DNA of 64,000 nucleotides from VFMC01 sp044359565 (GCA_044359565.1 JBIKLX010000002.1:3473-67472); one strand, 5' to 3'; shown: positions 43,237 to 53,213, counted from the first letter of the stretch. The notes: generated from the sequence alone by a model not told the origin. Numbers and translations are program-made.

Positions 43237-45294
43237 CTACGCCTGCTGGCGCGTCTCCGACAATGCCATGTCGGCCAACAGGTCGCGGCCCGCCTTCATC
43301 GCTGCGTCGTCGAACAGTGCCATCGCTGTGCAAGGAAGCGGCGGCACCTGCACATGGGTGACCAGCGGATGGACGCGCCGCTCGCCGAGCTCGGCCTCAC
43401 CCATCAGGTCTTCGTGCATCTTCTCGCCAGGGCGAAGGCCGGTGAAGACGATGCCCAGCGGAGGCGTCTGCAGGCGGGCGAAGCGAGCAGCGACATCGAA
43501 GATGCGAACCGGTTCGCCCATGTCGAGCACCATCACCTCACGATCGGTCCCGATCGCACCGGCGTACACCGTCAATCGAACGGCCTCAGCGATCGTCATG
43601 AAGAACCGCGTCACATCGGGGTGCGTCACGGTGATGGGGCCGCCGGTCTCTGCTTGGGCGCGGAAGGCAGTGAGCACCGAACCGCGCGAGCCGAGTACGT
43701 TGCCGAACCGCACCGACACGTACGTGCCAGCGGCCGACGAGGGAACCGACGCGGTCATCCGCTCGGTGATGCGCTTCGAGTAGCCCAGCACGCTCGAGGG
43801 ATCGGCTGCTTTGTCGGTGCTGATGTTGACGAAGCGCTCCACACCGCTCGCCTCGGCTGCGGTGAGCACGTTGCGGGTACCGAGCACGTTGGTCTTCCAC
43901 GCCTCCTCGGGTGCCGTCTCGAGCAGCGGAAGGTGCTTCAGCGCAGCCGCGTGGAACACCACGTGGGGGCGGTACTCCTGGAAGATCTCGTGCAGTCGGC
44001 CGCGATCGCGGATGTCGGCGAGCACGAGTCCGGGTGAACTCAACAGCGCCCGGCCCTCGATGCTCAACTGCACGGCATGCAGGCCGCTCTCGTCGCGGTC
44101 GAGCATGATGAGTTCTGCAGGCTGGAACATGGCCAGTTGTCGGCAGAGTTCACTGCCGATGCTTCCACCGGCCCCCGTGACGAGCACGCGTCGGCCGGTG
44201 ATGTAGTTGGCGACCACGGTGTCGTCGATCTCGACCTGACGTCGGCCGAGCAGGTCGACCTCCGACACCGGCCGAATGTCGGCCAAGGTAGGCGATCCGA
44301 ACAGGCCATCGACGGTGGGTAGTACGAGCAGATCGAGGTCGAGGCGGTAGCACTCGGTACTCAACTTCTGGACGAGCGCCCCCGACGCATTGGGGATGGC
44401 GAGCAGCACCGTCTTGGCACCATGGATGAGGACCACCTCGGCCAGGTCGTCGATCGTGCCCTCCACGCGCACGCCCTGCCAGCGCAGATTGGCCTTCAAG
44501 GGGTCGTCGTCGAGCAGCGCTGCAGGTCGGTACGGACTCTCGGGGTTGGCCAGCAACGCAGCCACGATGCGGTACGAATCCTCGCCGGCGCCGATCACCA
44601 CGATCGGCGAGCCGGTCGTCGGCCGCGCCCGCTTCTCCTTCAGCAGTCGCCACGCCGAGCGGACGGCAACGGCACCGTTCAAGGTGATGGCCATGGCGAT
44701 GGGCGCCACCGATCGGCGGATGCCCACTGGTCGCCACGACAACACCGAGAACATCAGGGTGGCGCCGGTGAGGAAGATGGCCGTGGCCAACGCCTTCACT
44801 TCGTCGAAACTGCCGTATCGCCAGCGCCGCGAGTACAGACCGCTTGTGATACCGAACACCCCCTGCAGGGTGACGGCAGTGGTGACGATGAGGACAACGC
44901 CCCAGGTCATGATGGGCGAGGTGTCGAAGTCGTACCGCATCCACAGGGTGAACACGATCGCAATGGCCCACATCAGCGAGTCGACCAGGTAGTGCCCGAA
45001 CGGGAGCAGGAGCCCCCGAAGGTTGACTGGCTCGGTGGCGTAGTCCGCGCCACCAGCCGACGACACCGGCTGGTAGTCGACGCGCGCTGGCGAGGCGTTG
45101 GTCGCGAGGGCTGCTGCGTCGGGAGAGTTCGACTCGACGATCACCGGCGGCGTCACGCGGCGTTCGAACTGAGCGAGATGGCGCCGCCGATTCGGGTCGC
45201 GTTGGTCGGGAATCAACTCTCCGTTCACAACAACCATCGGCCGGGAAGACGCGTCGGACTCCCGCTCCGTCGACGATCCGGTGTCTAGCGTCAT
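43237..45294 (-). CDS. Membrane-bound nucleotide-sugar 4,6-dehydratase (PglF/CapD/WbpM family)
   Basis: A 685-residue long-form dehydratase. About 95 N-terminal cytoplasmic residues, four transmembrane segments (LVDSLMWAIAIVFTLWM to ITLNGAVAVRSAW), a Rossmann-like domain (IVVIGAGEDSYRIVAALLAN) and the C-terminal catalytic extended SDR: RRVLVTGAGGSIGSELCRQL, FHAAALKHLPLLE and the active-site segment STDKAADPSSVLGYSKR (Thr-Asp-Lys as in PglF/WbpM). It converts UDP-GlcNAc to UDP-4-keto-6-deoxy-GlcNAc at the inner face of the membrane. It heads the operon with the aminotransferase. An AGAGAGGCC site precedes the ATG. Confidence 0.92.
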   Translation of the reverse strand: MTLDTGSSTERESDASSRPMVVVNGELIPDQRDPNRRRHLAQFERRVTPPVIVESNSPDAAALATNASPARVDYQPVSSAGGADYATEPVNLRGLLLPFGHYLVDSLMWAIAIVFTLWMRYDFDTSPIMTWGVVLIVTTAVTLQGVFGITSGLYSRRWRYGSFDEVKALATAIFLTGATLMFSVLSWRPVGIRRSVAPIAMAITLNGAVAVRSAWRLLKEKRARPTTGSPIVVIGAGEDSYRIVAALLANPESPYRPAALLDDDPLKANLRWQGVRVEGTIDDLAEVVLIHGAKTVLLAIPNASGALVQKLSTECYRLDLDLLVLPTVDGLFGSPTLADIRPVSEVDLLGRRQVEIDDTVVANYITGRRVLVTGAGGSIGSELCRQLAMFQPAELIMLDRDESGLHAVQLSIEGRALLSSPGLVLADIRDRGRLHEIFQEYRPHVVFHAAALKHLPLLETAPEEAWKTNVLGTRNVLTAAEASGVERFVNISTDKAADPSSVLGYSKRITERMTASVPSSAAGTYVSVRFGNVLGSRGSVLTAFRAQAETGGPITVTHPDVTRFFMTIAEAVRLTVYAGAIGTDREVMVLDMGEPVRIFDVAARFARLQTPPLGIVFTGLRPGEKMHEDLMGEAELGERRVHPLVTHVQVPPLPCTAMALFDDAAMKAGRDLLADMALSETRQQA

Positions 45295-45458
45295 GATGGA
45301 GGCCTCTCTGTCGCCTGGTCATCACCCACGGCGCATACCGTGCGTAGAACAGACCGTCCGTCACCCAGGGTGCTCCGGCAATCAACTCAGCCGATCGAGC
45401 CGTGGCGGGCGCACACCGGATACCCGGCACGAGTTCCCTCGGTCCGCCCCAGCGGATG

Positions 45459-46715
45459 TCAGCGAGCAGTACGGGCGATCGTGCGAAATGGTTGGTCGTT
45501 GTCGACCGACGGTTCGCGCGGCAGGCCCAGCACCTTCTCGCCGATGATGTTGTGCTGGATCTCGTCGGTGCCGCCTGCGATCGACTGCGCGGGCGTGCTG
45601 ACGAGGATTTCGGCAATGACGCCGCCCAGCGGGCTGTCGGCACCGGTGAGCATGCCCTCGGCGCCGGCCAGCGCGGTGTGCACCAGGTGGGCCTGGCGGG
45701 CGATACCGCTGAGCGCCAGTTTCGCCAGCGACCCCTCGGCGCCCGGCGGACGGCCCAGTGCCTGCGCGGCCCGCGCTCGGGCCGCTGTCCACTGCGCGGT
45801 GCGCTGCAGTTCGACGAGCCGAGCGATCTGCTGGCGCACCAGCCGGTCGGTGTTCCGCCCCGTGGCGGCTGCCCGCTCGGGCACGAGATCGACCCGACCC
45901 GCGCGCTGCGGGTACCAGGCATAGGTGCGGTAGTACTCGTCGGCCTCGTGGCGCGCCTCGTCGAGAGCCCGGCCCGGGGCGGCCGAGTACTGCGGCCTAC
46001 CCAGGGTGCCCATCCGCCGTTCGAACGCCAGCGTGGTGAGCGCCACGTTCCACCCGTCGCCGGGCGCGCCGATGACGAACTCGGCCGGGATGCGCGCGTC
46101 GGTGAGGAACACCTCGTTGAACGAACTGTGCCGGTTCATTTGTCGCAGCGGCCGCACCTCCACCCCGGACTGGTGCATCGGCAGGGCGAAGTAGGTGAGA
46201 CCGCGATGCTTGGTGGCGTCCCAGTCGGTGCGGGCGACGAGAATGCCGAAGTCGGCGTGGTGTGCGCTGGTGTTCCACACCTTCTGCCCGTTCACCACCC
46301 ACTCGTCGCCGTCTCGATCGGCCCGTGTGGACAGGCCGGCCAGGTCGCTGCCCGCCCCCGGTTCGCTGAACAGTTGGCACCACGTCTCGGCCCCGGTGAG
46401 GATGGGCCGCAGGAACCGCTCGCGCACGATGTCGGGCCCATGGGTGAGGATGGTGGGCGCGGCGAGCCCGGTGCCACCGCCCACGGGGATGCCGACGGCT
46501 CCGGCGCCGAGGATCTCGGCCTGCACCACCGGCACGCTCCACTCGGGCAGGCCACGGCCGAACCAGCGCTCGGGCCACGACGGCACCGCCCACCCGCTGG
46601 CCAGCAATCGTTCGCGCCAGTCGAGCAGCGCCAGGTCGGGGTGCCAGTTCGCGGCCACCCAGGCGCGCACCTCGGCCCGTACGGCATCAGGTGTCGCGGC
46701 TGCGCTGTCGCTCAC
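45459..46715 (-). CDS. Acyl-CoA dehydrogenase family protein
   Basis: A 418-residue acyl-CoA dehydrogenase. FAD-binding CQLFSEPGAGSDLAGLSTRA and VNGQKVWNTSAHHADFG, RHSSFNEVFLTDARIP in the middle, and the C-terminal AGGTDEIQHNIIGEKVLGLP. It would introduce a double bond in an acyl-CoA. It is of the group found in actinobacterial lipid or steroid catabolism (FadE-like); the catalytic base cannot be placed with confidence. Start is GTG at 46715, with TACCGT (46722-46727) 6 nt upstream, consistent with a leaderless transcript. Confidence 0.88.
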   Translation of the reverse strand: MSDSAAATPDAVRAEVRAWVAANWHPDLALLDWRERLLASGWAVPSWPERWFGRGLPEWSVPVVQAEILGAGAVGIPVGGGTGLAAPTILTHGPDIVRERFLRPILTGAETWCQLFSEPGAGSDLAGLSTRADRDGDEWVVNGQKVWNTSAHHADFGILVARTDWDATKHRGLTYFALPMHQSGVEVRPLRQMNRHSSFNEVFLTDARIPAEFVIGAPGDGWNVALTTLAFERRMGTLGRPQYSAAPGRALDEARHEADEYYRTYAWYPQRAGRVDLVPERAAATGRNTDRLVRQQIARLVELQRTAQWTAARARAAQALGRPPGAEGSLAKLALSGIARQAHLVHTALAGAEGMLTGADSPLGGVIAEILVSTPAQSIAGGTDEIQHNIIGEKVLGLPREPSVDNDQPFRTIARTAR

Positions 46716-46721
46716 GGCCGG

Positions 46722-46727
46722 ACGGTA
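46722..46727 (-). promoter_or_regulatory. −10 box for leaderless acyl-CoA dehydrogenase gene
   Basis: TACCGT on the minus strand ends 6 nt before the GTG start. One of several such boxes in the window. Confidence 0.45.
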
Positions 46728-46749
46728 TCAGCCGCCCATCGACGACGGG

Positions 46750-49386
46750 TCAGTCGTCGCCCGATGTGGTGCCGCGGCGCATCGGCAGCACGCTGCGCCA
46801 TTCGCCGTCGAGTTCGTGCAGCGCCGCTGCCACCGCGGGCGCGGTGGGCACCAGACCGATCTCGCCCACACCCTTGATGCCGTACGGCGACTGCGGCTGG
46901 GGCACCTCGACGAGGTGCACCTCGATGGGCGGCACGTCCTTGGCGCGCAGGATGCCGAGCGACCGCAGCGTCATGTTGGTGGGGAAGCCGGTCTCGGGGT
47001 CGGACGGGAAGTCTTCGCTGAGGGCGTAACCGAGGCCCATGTGGACGCTGCCCTCGATCTGGCCGACACACAACTGCGGGTTCACCGCCTTGCCCACATC
47101 GTGGATGGCCACCACCTTGGCGATGCCGCCGGTGGCGCGGTCGACCAGCACCAGCTGCGCGGCATAGCCGAACGCGGCGTGGATGGTGGGGTTCGGGTGC
47201 TCGGGGTCGCCGAGGTGGTGGGTCCAGTCGACGATGTGCTCGCCCACGTAGTCGACCTCGGGCTGGCAGCCGTCGGCCAGCGCCGCGGCGCACGCCTTCT
47301 GCACCGAGCCGGCCGCCATGAGCGTGCCGCGCGAGCCGGTGGTCTGGCCGAAACCGAGTTCGCGGGTGGTGTCGACGATCACTTCGATGCGGTTCGGGTC
47401 GATGCCCAGTTCGCCGGCCGCCACCTGCAGCGCCACGGTATGCACACCTTGGCCCATCTCGGTCCACGCGTGGCGCACCTCCACGGTGCCGGGCCCGTCG
47501 CCCTCGGGCAGGCTGAAGCGCACCACGGCCCGACACACCTCGCGGAAGCCGTTGCCGAGACCGCTGTTCTTCAGGCCGAGGCCCAGACCGACGGCGTAGC
47601 CCGCTGCCCGCGCCTCGTCGTAGATCGGCTTCACTGCGTCGAGGCACGCCTCGGCGCCACCGCAGCCGTCGTCCATGATCTGACCGGGCCCCCACACCTC
47701 GCCGGGGTGGATGACGTTGCGCTTGCGGATCTCCCACCCGCTGATGCCCGCCTGCTCGGCCAATCGGTCGAGCACGCCCTCCATCGCGAACTGCGCCTGG
47801 TTGGCACCAAAACCGCGGAACGCGCCGCACACCGGGTTGTTGGTGCGCACGGCGACCGAGTGCACATCGATGGTGGGCACGCGATACGGGCCACTGGCGT
47901 GGCCGGCCGCGCGCTCGAGCACCTTCATGCCCACGCTGGCGTAGGCGCCGCTGTCGCCGATGGCGCGCACACGCAGCCCGGTGAGCCTGCCCTCGGCATC
48001 GCAGCCAGCCCAGTACTCGAGGCGGATGGGGTGGCGCTTGGCGTGCATGATGAGGCTCTCTTCACGCGAGAGCGTGCACTTCACCGGGCGGTCGAGCAGC
48101 CAGGCGGCCAGCGAGGCGTGGGCCTGGTTGCTCATGTCTTCCTTGCCGCCGAACGCACCGCCGTTGGAGACGAGCGTGACGGTGACGGCATCGTTACCCA
48201 CGGCCAGCACGCGGGCGATGTCGTTGCGGTCGTCCCACACGCCCTGGCCACCCGAGTACACCTGCAGGTGGCGGCTGCCGTCGGGCCGAGTGGCGGGCAC
48301 GGCCAGCGTGCTCTCGGGTTCGAGGAACGCGTGCTCGATGCGCTGGGTCTGGAACACCTGGTGCACGGTGTGCGCCGAGGCAGCCAGCGCCGCGTCGACG
48401 TCGCCACGGGCGTACTCGCTGGTGCTCAGCACATTGCTGGGCGTGTTCCACACCGCCACCGGCGCACCGGGTTCGAGCGCGACCACGGCGTCGGTGACGG
48501 GCTGGTGCACCGTGTAGTCGACGGTGACGAGTTTCGCCGCGGCACGGGCCTGCTCGCGGGTGTCGGCCACCACCACCGCCAGCACGTCGCCCGCATAGCT
48601 GGTGCGCTGGCCGACGCTGATCATCACCGGCCAGTCCTTGTAGATCAGACCGACGTACACCTCGCCAGGGATGTCGGCGGCGGTGAACACGGCATGCACA
48701 CCGGGCGCGGCGAGCGCAGCCTCGGTGTGGACGGCCACGATGTCGGCGCGGGTGTGGTCGGTGAGACGCAGCGCCGCGTGCAGTGTGCCGGGCACGCGCA
48801 TGTCGTCGATGTAGCCGCGGTCGCCGAGGGCGAGTTCGGCGGCCTCGTACTTGGCGCCGTCGCCGCCCACCTCGCCCGACAGGGCGGGCGAACACACCGT
48901 GCCCTGAGCCACGGCGTCGATGGCGTCGAGCACCTTCACGTACCCGGTGCAGCGACACAGGTGCGCGCCGAGGTGGCGCGCCATGTCGCTGCGCTCGAGC
49001 GCCGCCCCCTTCTTGTCGATCTGGGCCTTGGCGCGCATGACGATGCCCGGGATGCAGAACCCGCACTGCAGGCCACCGCATGCAGCGAACGCATCGGCGA
49101 ACGCCTTGCGCTCGGCCGGCTCGACACCTTCGAGCGTGAGCACCTGCTTGCCCGCCACCTTGGCGAGCGGGGTCTGGCAACTCACCACGGCCTTGCCGTC
49201 GATGTGGACGGTGCAGCAGCCGCACTGTCCGCTCGGCGAGCAGCCGTCCTTCGGCGAGGTGATGTCGAGTTCGTCGCGCAGCGCCGCCAGCAGGTGCGGA
49301 TGGTCGGCGCGCACCGACACCGGCGTGCCGTTGACGACGAGGTCGACGGTCGTGAGGGGTGCGGTCGGATCGGCCAGTTCGGTCAC
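46750..49386 (-). CDS. Xanthine dehydrogenase/aldehyde oxidoreductase-type protein: 2Fe-2S domains fused to molybdopterin domain
   Basis: An 878-residue molybdo-iron-sulfur hydroxylase without the FAD domain, like the aldehyde oxidoreductase (Mop) layout. Plant-type 2Fe-2S: CSPSGQCGCCTVHIDG plus Cys in VVSCQTP; second 2Fe-2S: CGGLQCGFCIPGI and LCRCTGYVKV. The molybdenum-binding part starts near residue 190 (HAALRLTDHTRADIVAV) with NGGAFGGKEDMSNQAHASLA, CGAFRGFGANQAQFAMEG, GSRGTLMAAGSV and the catalytic Glu in KGVGEIGLVPTAPAV. It would hydroxylate a purine, aldehyde or N-heterocycle with water as oxygen source. No separate FAD subunit or maturation gene is adjacent, so the electron acceptor is unclear. 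Confidence 0.9.
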   Translation of the reverse strand: MTELADPTAPLTTVDLVVNGTPVSVRADHPHLLAALRDELDITSPKDGCSPSGQCGCCTVHIDGKAVVSCQTPLAKVAGKQVLTLEGVEPAERKAFADAFAACGGLQCGFCIPGIVMRAKAQIDKKGAALERSDMARHLGAHLCRCTGYVKVLDAIDAVAQGTVCSPALSGEVGGDGAKYEAAELALGDRGYIDDMRVPGTLHAALRLTDHTRADIVAVHTEAALAAPGVHAVFTAADIPGEVYVGLIYKDWPVMISVGQRTSYAGDVLAVVVADTREQARAAAKLVTVDYTVHQPVTDAVVALEPGAPVAVWNTPSNVLSTSEYARGDVDAALAASAHTVHQVFQTQRIEHAFLEPESTLAVPATRPDGSRHLQVYSGGQGVWDDRNDIARVLAVGNDAVTVTLVSNGGAFGGKEDMSNQAHASLAAWLLDRPVKCTLSREESLIMHAKRHPIRLEYWAGCDAEGRLTGLRVRAIGDSGAYASVGMKVLERAAGHASGPYRVPTIDVHSVAVRTNNPVCGAFRGFGANQAQFAMEGVLDRLAEQAGISGWEIRKRNVIHPGEVWGPGQIMDDGCGGAEACLDAVKPIYDEARAAGYAVGLGLGLKNSGLGNGFREVCRAVVRFSLPEGDGPGTVEVRHAWTEMGQGVHTVALQVAAGELGIDPNRIEVIVDTTRELGFGQTTGSRGTLMAAGSVQKACAAALADGCQPEVDYVGEHIVDWTHHLGDPEHPNPTIHAAFGYAAQLVLVDRATGGIAKVVAIHDVGKAVNPQLCVGQIEGSVHMGLGYALSEDFPSDPETGFPTNMTLRSLGILRAKDVPPIEVHLVEVPQPQSPYGIKGVGEIGLVPTAPAVAAALHELDGEWRSVLPMRRGTTSGDD

Positions 49387-49387
49387 G

Positions 49388-49404
49388 ATTTACATTTTGT
49401 CAAA
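49388..49404 (-). promoter_or_regulatory. AT-rich promoter/operator-like site before the molybdenum hydroxylase gene
   Basis: On the minus strand TTTGACA-AAA-TGTAAAT (49404-49388) is an imperfect inverted repeat (5 of 7 positions paired) in otherwise very GC-rich DNA, and CAAAAT within it ends 7 nt before the GTG start. It could be both −10 region and repressor site. Confidence 0.4.
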
Positions 49405-49433
49405 GTCAGCGCCGATGTGCACGCCCGACGGCG

Positions 49434-52400
49434 CTATTCGACCGGGCTCTGCACGGCTTCGAGGGGCGCGAACGCCACCTGCACCAGTCGACAGCCGGAG
49501 TGGTCGACCAGGTGCATCAACCCGGGACGCAGCGGCACAGGGCAACGTCGCGGCAGGGTGACGCCGAGGATGTCGCCGTCGAGTTCGTGCGAGGCAGCGG
49601 CCACCAGGCCGAGCCGACTGCGCCGCACCGCTGCCGTCCAGTCGCCGTACCGCGTCCGCAGCGCCTCGGCGCGGCCCGCCACCACCACGGTCAGGCCCGG
49701 CCGCGCCGGCGACACCAACGCCTCGAGTCGACCGCTGCTGTCGGACACTCGCTCGGCGTCGTCGACGAGGAACAGACAACGCTGCCCGCTGTCGAGCACC
49801 CCGTCGACCGTGGCGACAGCGGCAGCAACCGCGTCGGCGATGGTGCTGCCATCGCGTTGCGCCACCCGAGGCGACAGCCACACCGACCGCGCCGAACCGC
49901 CGTGATCGGGAGAACTGGTATCGGGATGCTGGGCGGCGCACTGCAACCAGGCGGACTCGAGCCACCGCAGGGCGTTCGACCGGCCGCTGCGCGCCGGGCC
50001 CACCACCAGCAGGTGCTCGCCGTCGGGTACCTCCAGCACAGCCGCCTCCAGGGTTCCTGCGTCGACGCCCACCACCGGCCACCACGAACCCGGCCCGGAT
50101 CGAGACGGTGGCAGGAGGGCCTCACCGACATGGGGCGGCACGACGTCGACCCGGCGCACCGGAGTGGCCCGATGCGCGGCCGATGGTTCGAGCGGGGTCG
50201 ACGACGGCGCGAGCAACTGCGCCTCGGTGCCGTCGGGCAATGCCACCCGGCCGGCAATGGCCGGTGGCGTGGCCGACGGCGTCACGCCCAGCACCGCGGT
50301 GTCGCCGCGGTCGTGCAGGTGCAGCACCCAGCGGTGCGTGCAGTGAGCGACGAACGCACCAGGGAGCGCAGCGGCGGCATCGGCACCAGCAGCCACCACC
50401 ACCCGGCCGGAGGTGTCGCCGAGCGCTCGCTGGAGCACCTCGAACTCTGCCAGCCGATCGATGTCGTCGAGCTCGCGGCGCAGCGCTCCGAGGCCATCGA
50501 TCAGCACCACCAACGGGTGCGCCGGCACCTCGACTGCATCGAGCCGACCGGCCACCCAGTGCAGCGCTCGCCACAGCCGCTCGCGTTCGTGCAGTCGCAC
50601 CACACCCGTGCACCGCGGATGCCCGGCGATGTCGTCCCACCGCGTGTCGCCACCGGCATCGAGCACCAGCACACCGGCCGCTTCATCGCTCGACAGCGCC
50701 ACCCGGGCCACCGCGACGAGAGCCGACGACACACCCGAACCCGGCGAGCCCAGTACAGCGACCGCCCCGCGACACGGACTCCACTCCAGCGGTACGCACC
50801 GGCGCTCGTCGGGCAGATCGACCACGCCGACTGTCGCGGATGTGGCACCAGCGCTGAGCCATCGACCTGCCTCGTCGACCGGCAGCACCACCGGCAAGGG
50901 TTCACTCCACGGCGACGCGGGCGGTTCGGTACCGTGCAACGCGCCGGCCTGCCGGACGGCGGCCACCACGGCGTCGCCGCCATCGGCGAGCAGCGCGGTT
51001 TGGAACGTGACCAACTCGTCGGCCCCCAGACGCAGCACCGCACGGCCGGGGGTGCGGCGCGGCAGCAACGCCGGCGCCGGATCGCCCACCACATCGAGGG
51101 CATCGGCGCGATCGTGCAGACGAAGCGCGAGACGCAGTTGGGTGTTGGCGCGGATGTCGTCGTCGACCACGCCGGCGGGCCGCTGGGTGGCGAGCAGCAG
51201 GTGCAGCCCGAGGCTCCGGCCGCGCTGCGCAATACCGACCAGGGCATGGAGGAACGCCGGCTGCTCGGCGGCAAGGGCTGCGAACTCGTCGACCACCACC
51301 AGCAGCCTCGGGAACACTGGCGCTCCGCAGCGACGACGGGCAGCGGCGAGGTCGGCGGCACCGAGTTGGCGCACAGCATGCTCGCGCCGAGCCAGCTCGG
51401 CCTGCAGCCCGCGCAGCGCTCGTTCGGCGAGGCGACCGTCGAGGTCGGTCACCACCGCCACGACGTGAGGTAGGCGGGCACACGAATCGAACGCGGCACC
51501 ACCCTTGTAGTCGACCAGCACCATGGCCAGTTGGTCGGGGGGCATCCGGCAGGCCAGGCCCGTCACCAGGCTGCGCAAGAGTTCGCTCTTGCCCGCCCCG
51601 GTGGTGCCGGCCACCAGCCCGTGCGGCCCGTCGGCTACGAGGTCGAGATCGACCCGGGCATCACCGCCGGTGCGCCCGAGCGGACAGGCCGGCGCAGCAT
51701 CCACCGCCGCAGCGCGCCACCCCGCAGCGATCGACACCGGGTCGAGCGGGTCGGTACCCGCGGCACGGAGCAGCTCGATCAGATCGACCTGTGCGGGGAT
51801 ACCGCCATCACCCGACCGTGGGTCTTCAGGGTCGCGGCACTGCGCCAGACGGGCCGCCGCCTCCGACGCCGCCGCGAGGCCGAGCCCGGCGAGGCGGACC
51901 TGGACGCCGTCGTGGGGAACTCGAGTGTCGGGCACGAACCGCGCCCCGCCGTCGTGACGTGTGTCGATCAGCGCGGTGCACGCCGCAGGCACGGCGGCCG
52001 TGTCGTCGGCCAGCACCAGCACGGCCGGCGGATCGGACCCGGCCAACATCCGGCGCAGCATGCTCGTGCGCACCGTCAGCAGATCGGTGCGATCGGTGAC
52101 GATCACGGTGTGCACCTCCGCTTCGCTGCGCTGCAACTCGACGAGGGCTCCGTCGTCGAACCCCAGCTGGCCGCGCTCGGGGCGCTCGACCTGGGGAAGC
52201 GGGGCGCACCAACCCCAGCGCTCGGGGTTCGCCGTCAACGTCACCAGTCGCCAGTCGGCCGGGCCGGCCTGACAGGCGAGTTGCACGACGCAACTGCGCA
52301 CGACGTTGTCGGCGAGGGCACCGCGCACCGCAACGACGGCACCACCGACGAGGTCGAGCACCACCGGCACGTGGTCGACCGATCGTGGCTCAGCGGCGCT

Positions 52401-53213
52401 GACGCACGCCGCGTCGACCACCGGCGACCAGGGCAGGCTGCCCGTTCCGATCGGCACGGTGAAGGCATCACCGTGGTTCGTCCGCCGCTCCCACAATCCG
52501 GCGCCGCCGTGGGCGAGGACCGCCAGCCGCTCGGCCAGCGAACCGTGCCGGGCCCGCCAGTGCATCGACCATGCACGGCACTGGGCATCGACTGCGTCGT
52601 GCCACGCCTGCGCTGCGCGCTGCTCGGCGGCGGCCGCCGATCGACGGCGTCGCCTCGTACCGCGTAGCTGCACCGCTGCCCCGGCGACCGATGCGAGCAG
52701 GCCGACGGCAGCGAACAGCGCCATCAGCGGCTGGCCGATCAACACGGCCACCACCGTCGCTGCCGCGCAGGCCACGGCAGCCGGAACCAGCGTGCCTGCG
52801 ACGCCGGTGTGGTCGAGGTCGGACGATGGTTGCGACGTGCTCGTCGGAGCCGGCGCGCCCACCACGGGGATGGGTGACCACTGCGGGGCTGCCCGAGGGG
52901 CCCTCACGATCGTGCCGGGGTCGGCCCGAGGTGGCGTCGCTGTCGACCCGGCCGGCACCGGGCTGATGCGCAGGGTGCTCGCGCCCACCTCGATGCTGTC
53001 GGCGCCACACCGGATGGGCAGACGCCCCGCCAGTTGACGTACCTGCCAGCGGTCGTCGTCGAGGTCGAGGCGGAGGTGGAACGGTTCGAGATACGAATCG
53101 GCGCAGCGCACCGCCGCCTGGGGCGCTCTGCCCACCAGATGGGTGCCTGCAGCGAGGCGGCGACTCGCTCCTGCGTCGGGCCCGGCGATCCAGCACACCT
53201 GCCATGTCGTCAT
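49434..53213 (-). CDS. FHA-TM-FtsK/SpoIIIE ATPase (EssC/EccC-like, type VII secretion type)
   Basis: A 1259-residue protein. Residues 1-95 form a degenerate FHA-like domain (WIAGPDAGASRRLAAGTHLVG to IEVGASTLRI), followed by a Pro-rich linker, two membrane helices near residues 138-178 and then three FtsK/SpoIIIE-type ATPase units. Unit 1 is intact: Walker A LVAGTTGAGKSELLRSL (about 537) and Walker B RLLVVVDEFAAL. Unit 2 (about 823, VLGSPGSGVSSALV) and unit 3 (about 1071, VVGPARSGRSNALR) lack the Walker Lys. This matches EssC of Firmicutes more than mycobacterial EccC. No WXG100, EccB, EccD or MycP-like genes lie nearby. ATG 53213 is chosen as the start of the FHA part; the longer frame overlaps the divergent gene. 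Confidence 0.85.
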   Translation of the reverse strand: MTTWQVCWIAGPDAGASRRLAAGTHLVGRAPQAAVRCADSYLEPFHLRLDLDDDRWQVRQLAGRLPIRCGADSIEVGASTLRISPVPAGSTATPPRADPGTIVRAPRAAPQWSPIPVVGAPAPTSTSQPSSDLDHTGVAGTLVPAAVACAAATVVAVLIGQPLMALFAAVGLLASVAGAAVQLRGTRRRRRSAAAAEQRAAQAWHDAVDAQCRAWSMHWRARHGSLAERLAVLAHGGAGLWERRTNHGDAFTVPIGTGSLPWSPVVDAACVSAAEPRSVDHVPVVLDLVGGAVVAVRGALADNVVRSCVVQLACQAGPADWRLVTLTANPERWGWCAPLPQVERPERGQLGFDDGALVELQRSEAEVHTVIVTDRTDLLTVRTSMLRRMLAGSDPPAVLVLADDTAAVPAACTALIDTRHDGGARFVPDTRVPHDGVQVRLAGLGLAAASEAAARLAQCRDPEDPRSGDGGIPAQVDLIELLRAAGTDPLDPVSIAAGWRAAAVDAAPACPLGRTGGDARVDLDLVADGPHGLVAGTTGAGKSELLRSLVTGLACRMPPDQLAMVLVDYKGGAAFDSCARLPHVVAVVTDLDGRLAERALRGLQAELARREHAVRQLGAADLAAARRRCGAPVFPRLLVVVDEFAALAAEQPAFLHALVGIAQRGRSLGLHLLLATQRPAGVVDDDIRANTQLRLALRLHDRADALDVVGDPAPALLPRRTPGRAVLRLGADELVTFQTALLADGGDAVVAAVRQAGALHGTEPPASPWSEPLPVVLPVDEAGRWLSAGATSATVGVVDLPDERRCVPLEWSPCRGAVAVLGSPGSGVSSALVAVARVALSSDEAAGVLVLDAGGDTRWDDIAGHPRCTGVVRLHERERLWRALHWVAGRLDAVEVPAHPLVVLIDGLGALRRELDDIDRLAEFEVLQRALGDTSGRVVVAAGADAAAALPGAFVAHCTHRWVLHLHDRGDTAVLGVTPSATPPAIAGRVALPDGTEAQLLAPSSTPLEPSAAHRATPVRRVDVVPPHVGEALLPPSRSGPGSWWPVVGVDAGTLEAAVLEVPDGEHLLVVGPARSGRSNALRWLESAWLQCAAQHPDTSSPDHGGSARSVWLSPRVAQRDGSTIADAVAAAVATVDGVLDSGQRCLFLVDDAERVSDSSGRLEALVSPARPGLTVVVAGRAEALRTRYGDWTAAVRRSRLGLVAAASHELDGDILGVTLPRRCPVPLRPGLMHLVDHSGCRLVQVAFAPLEAVQSPVE

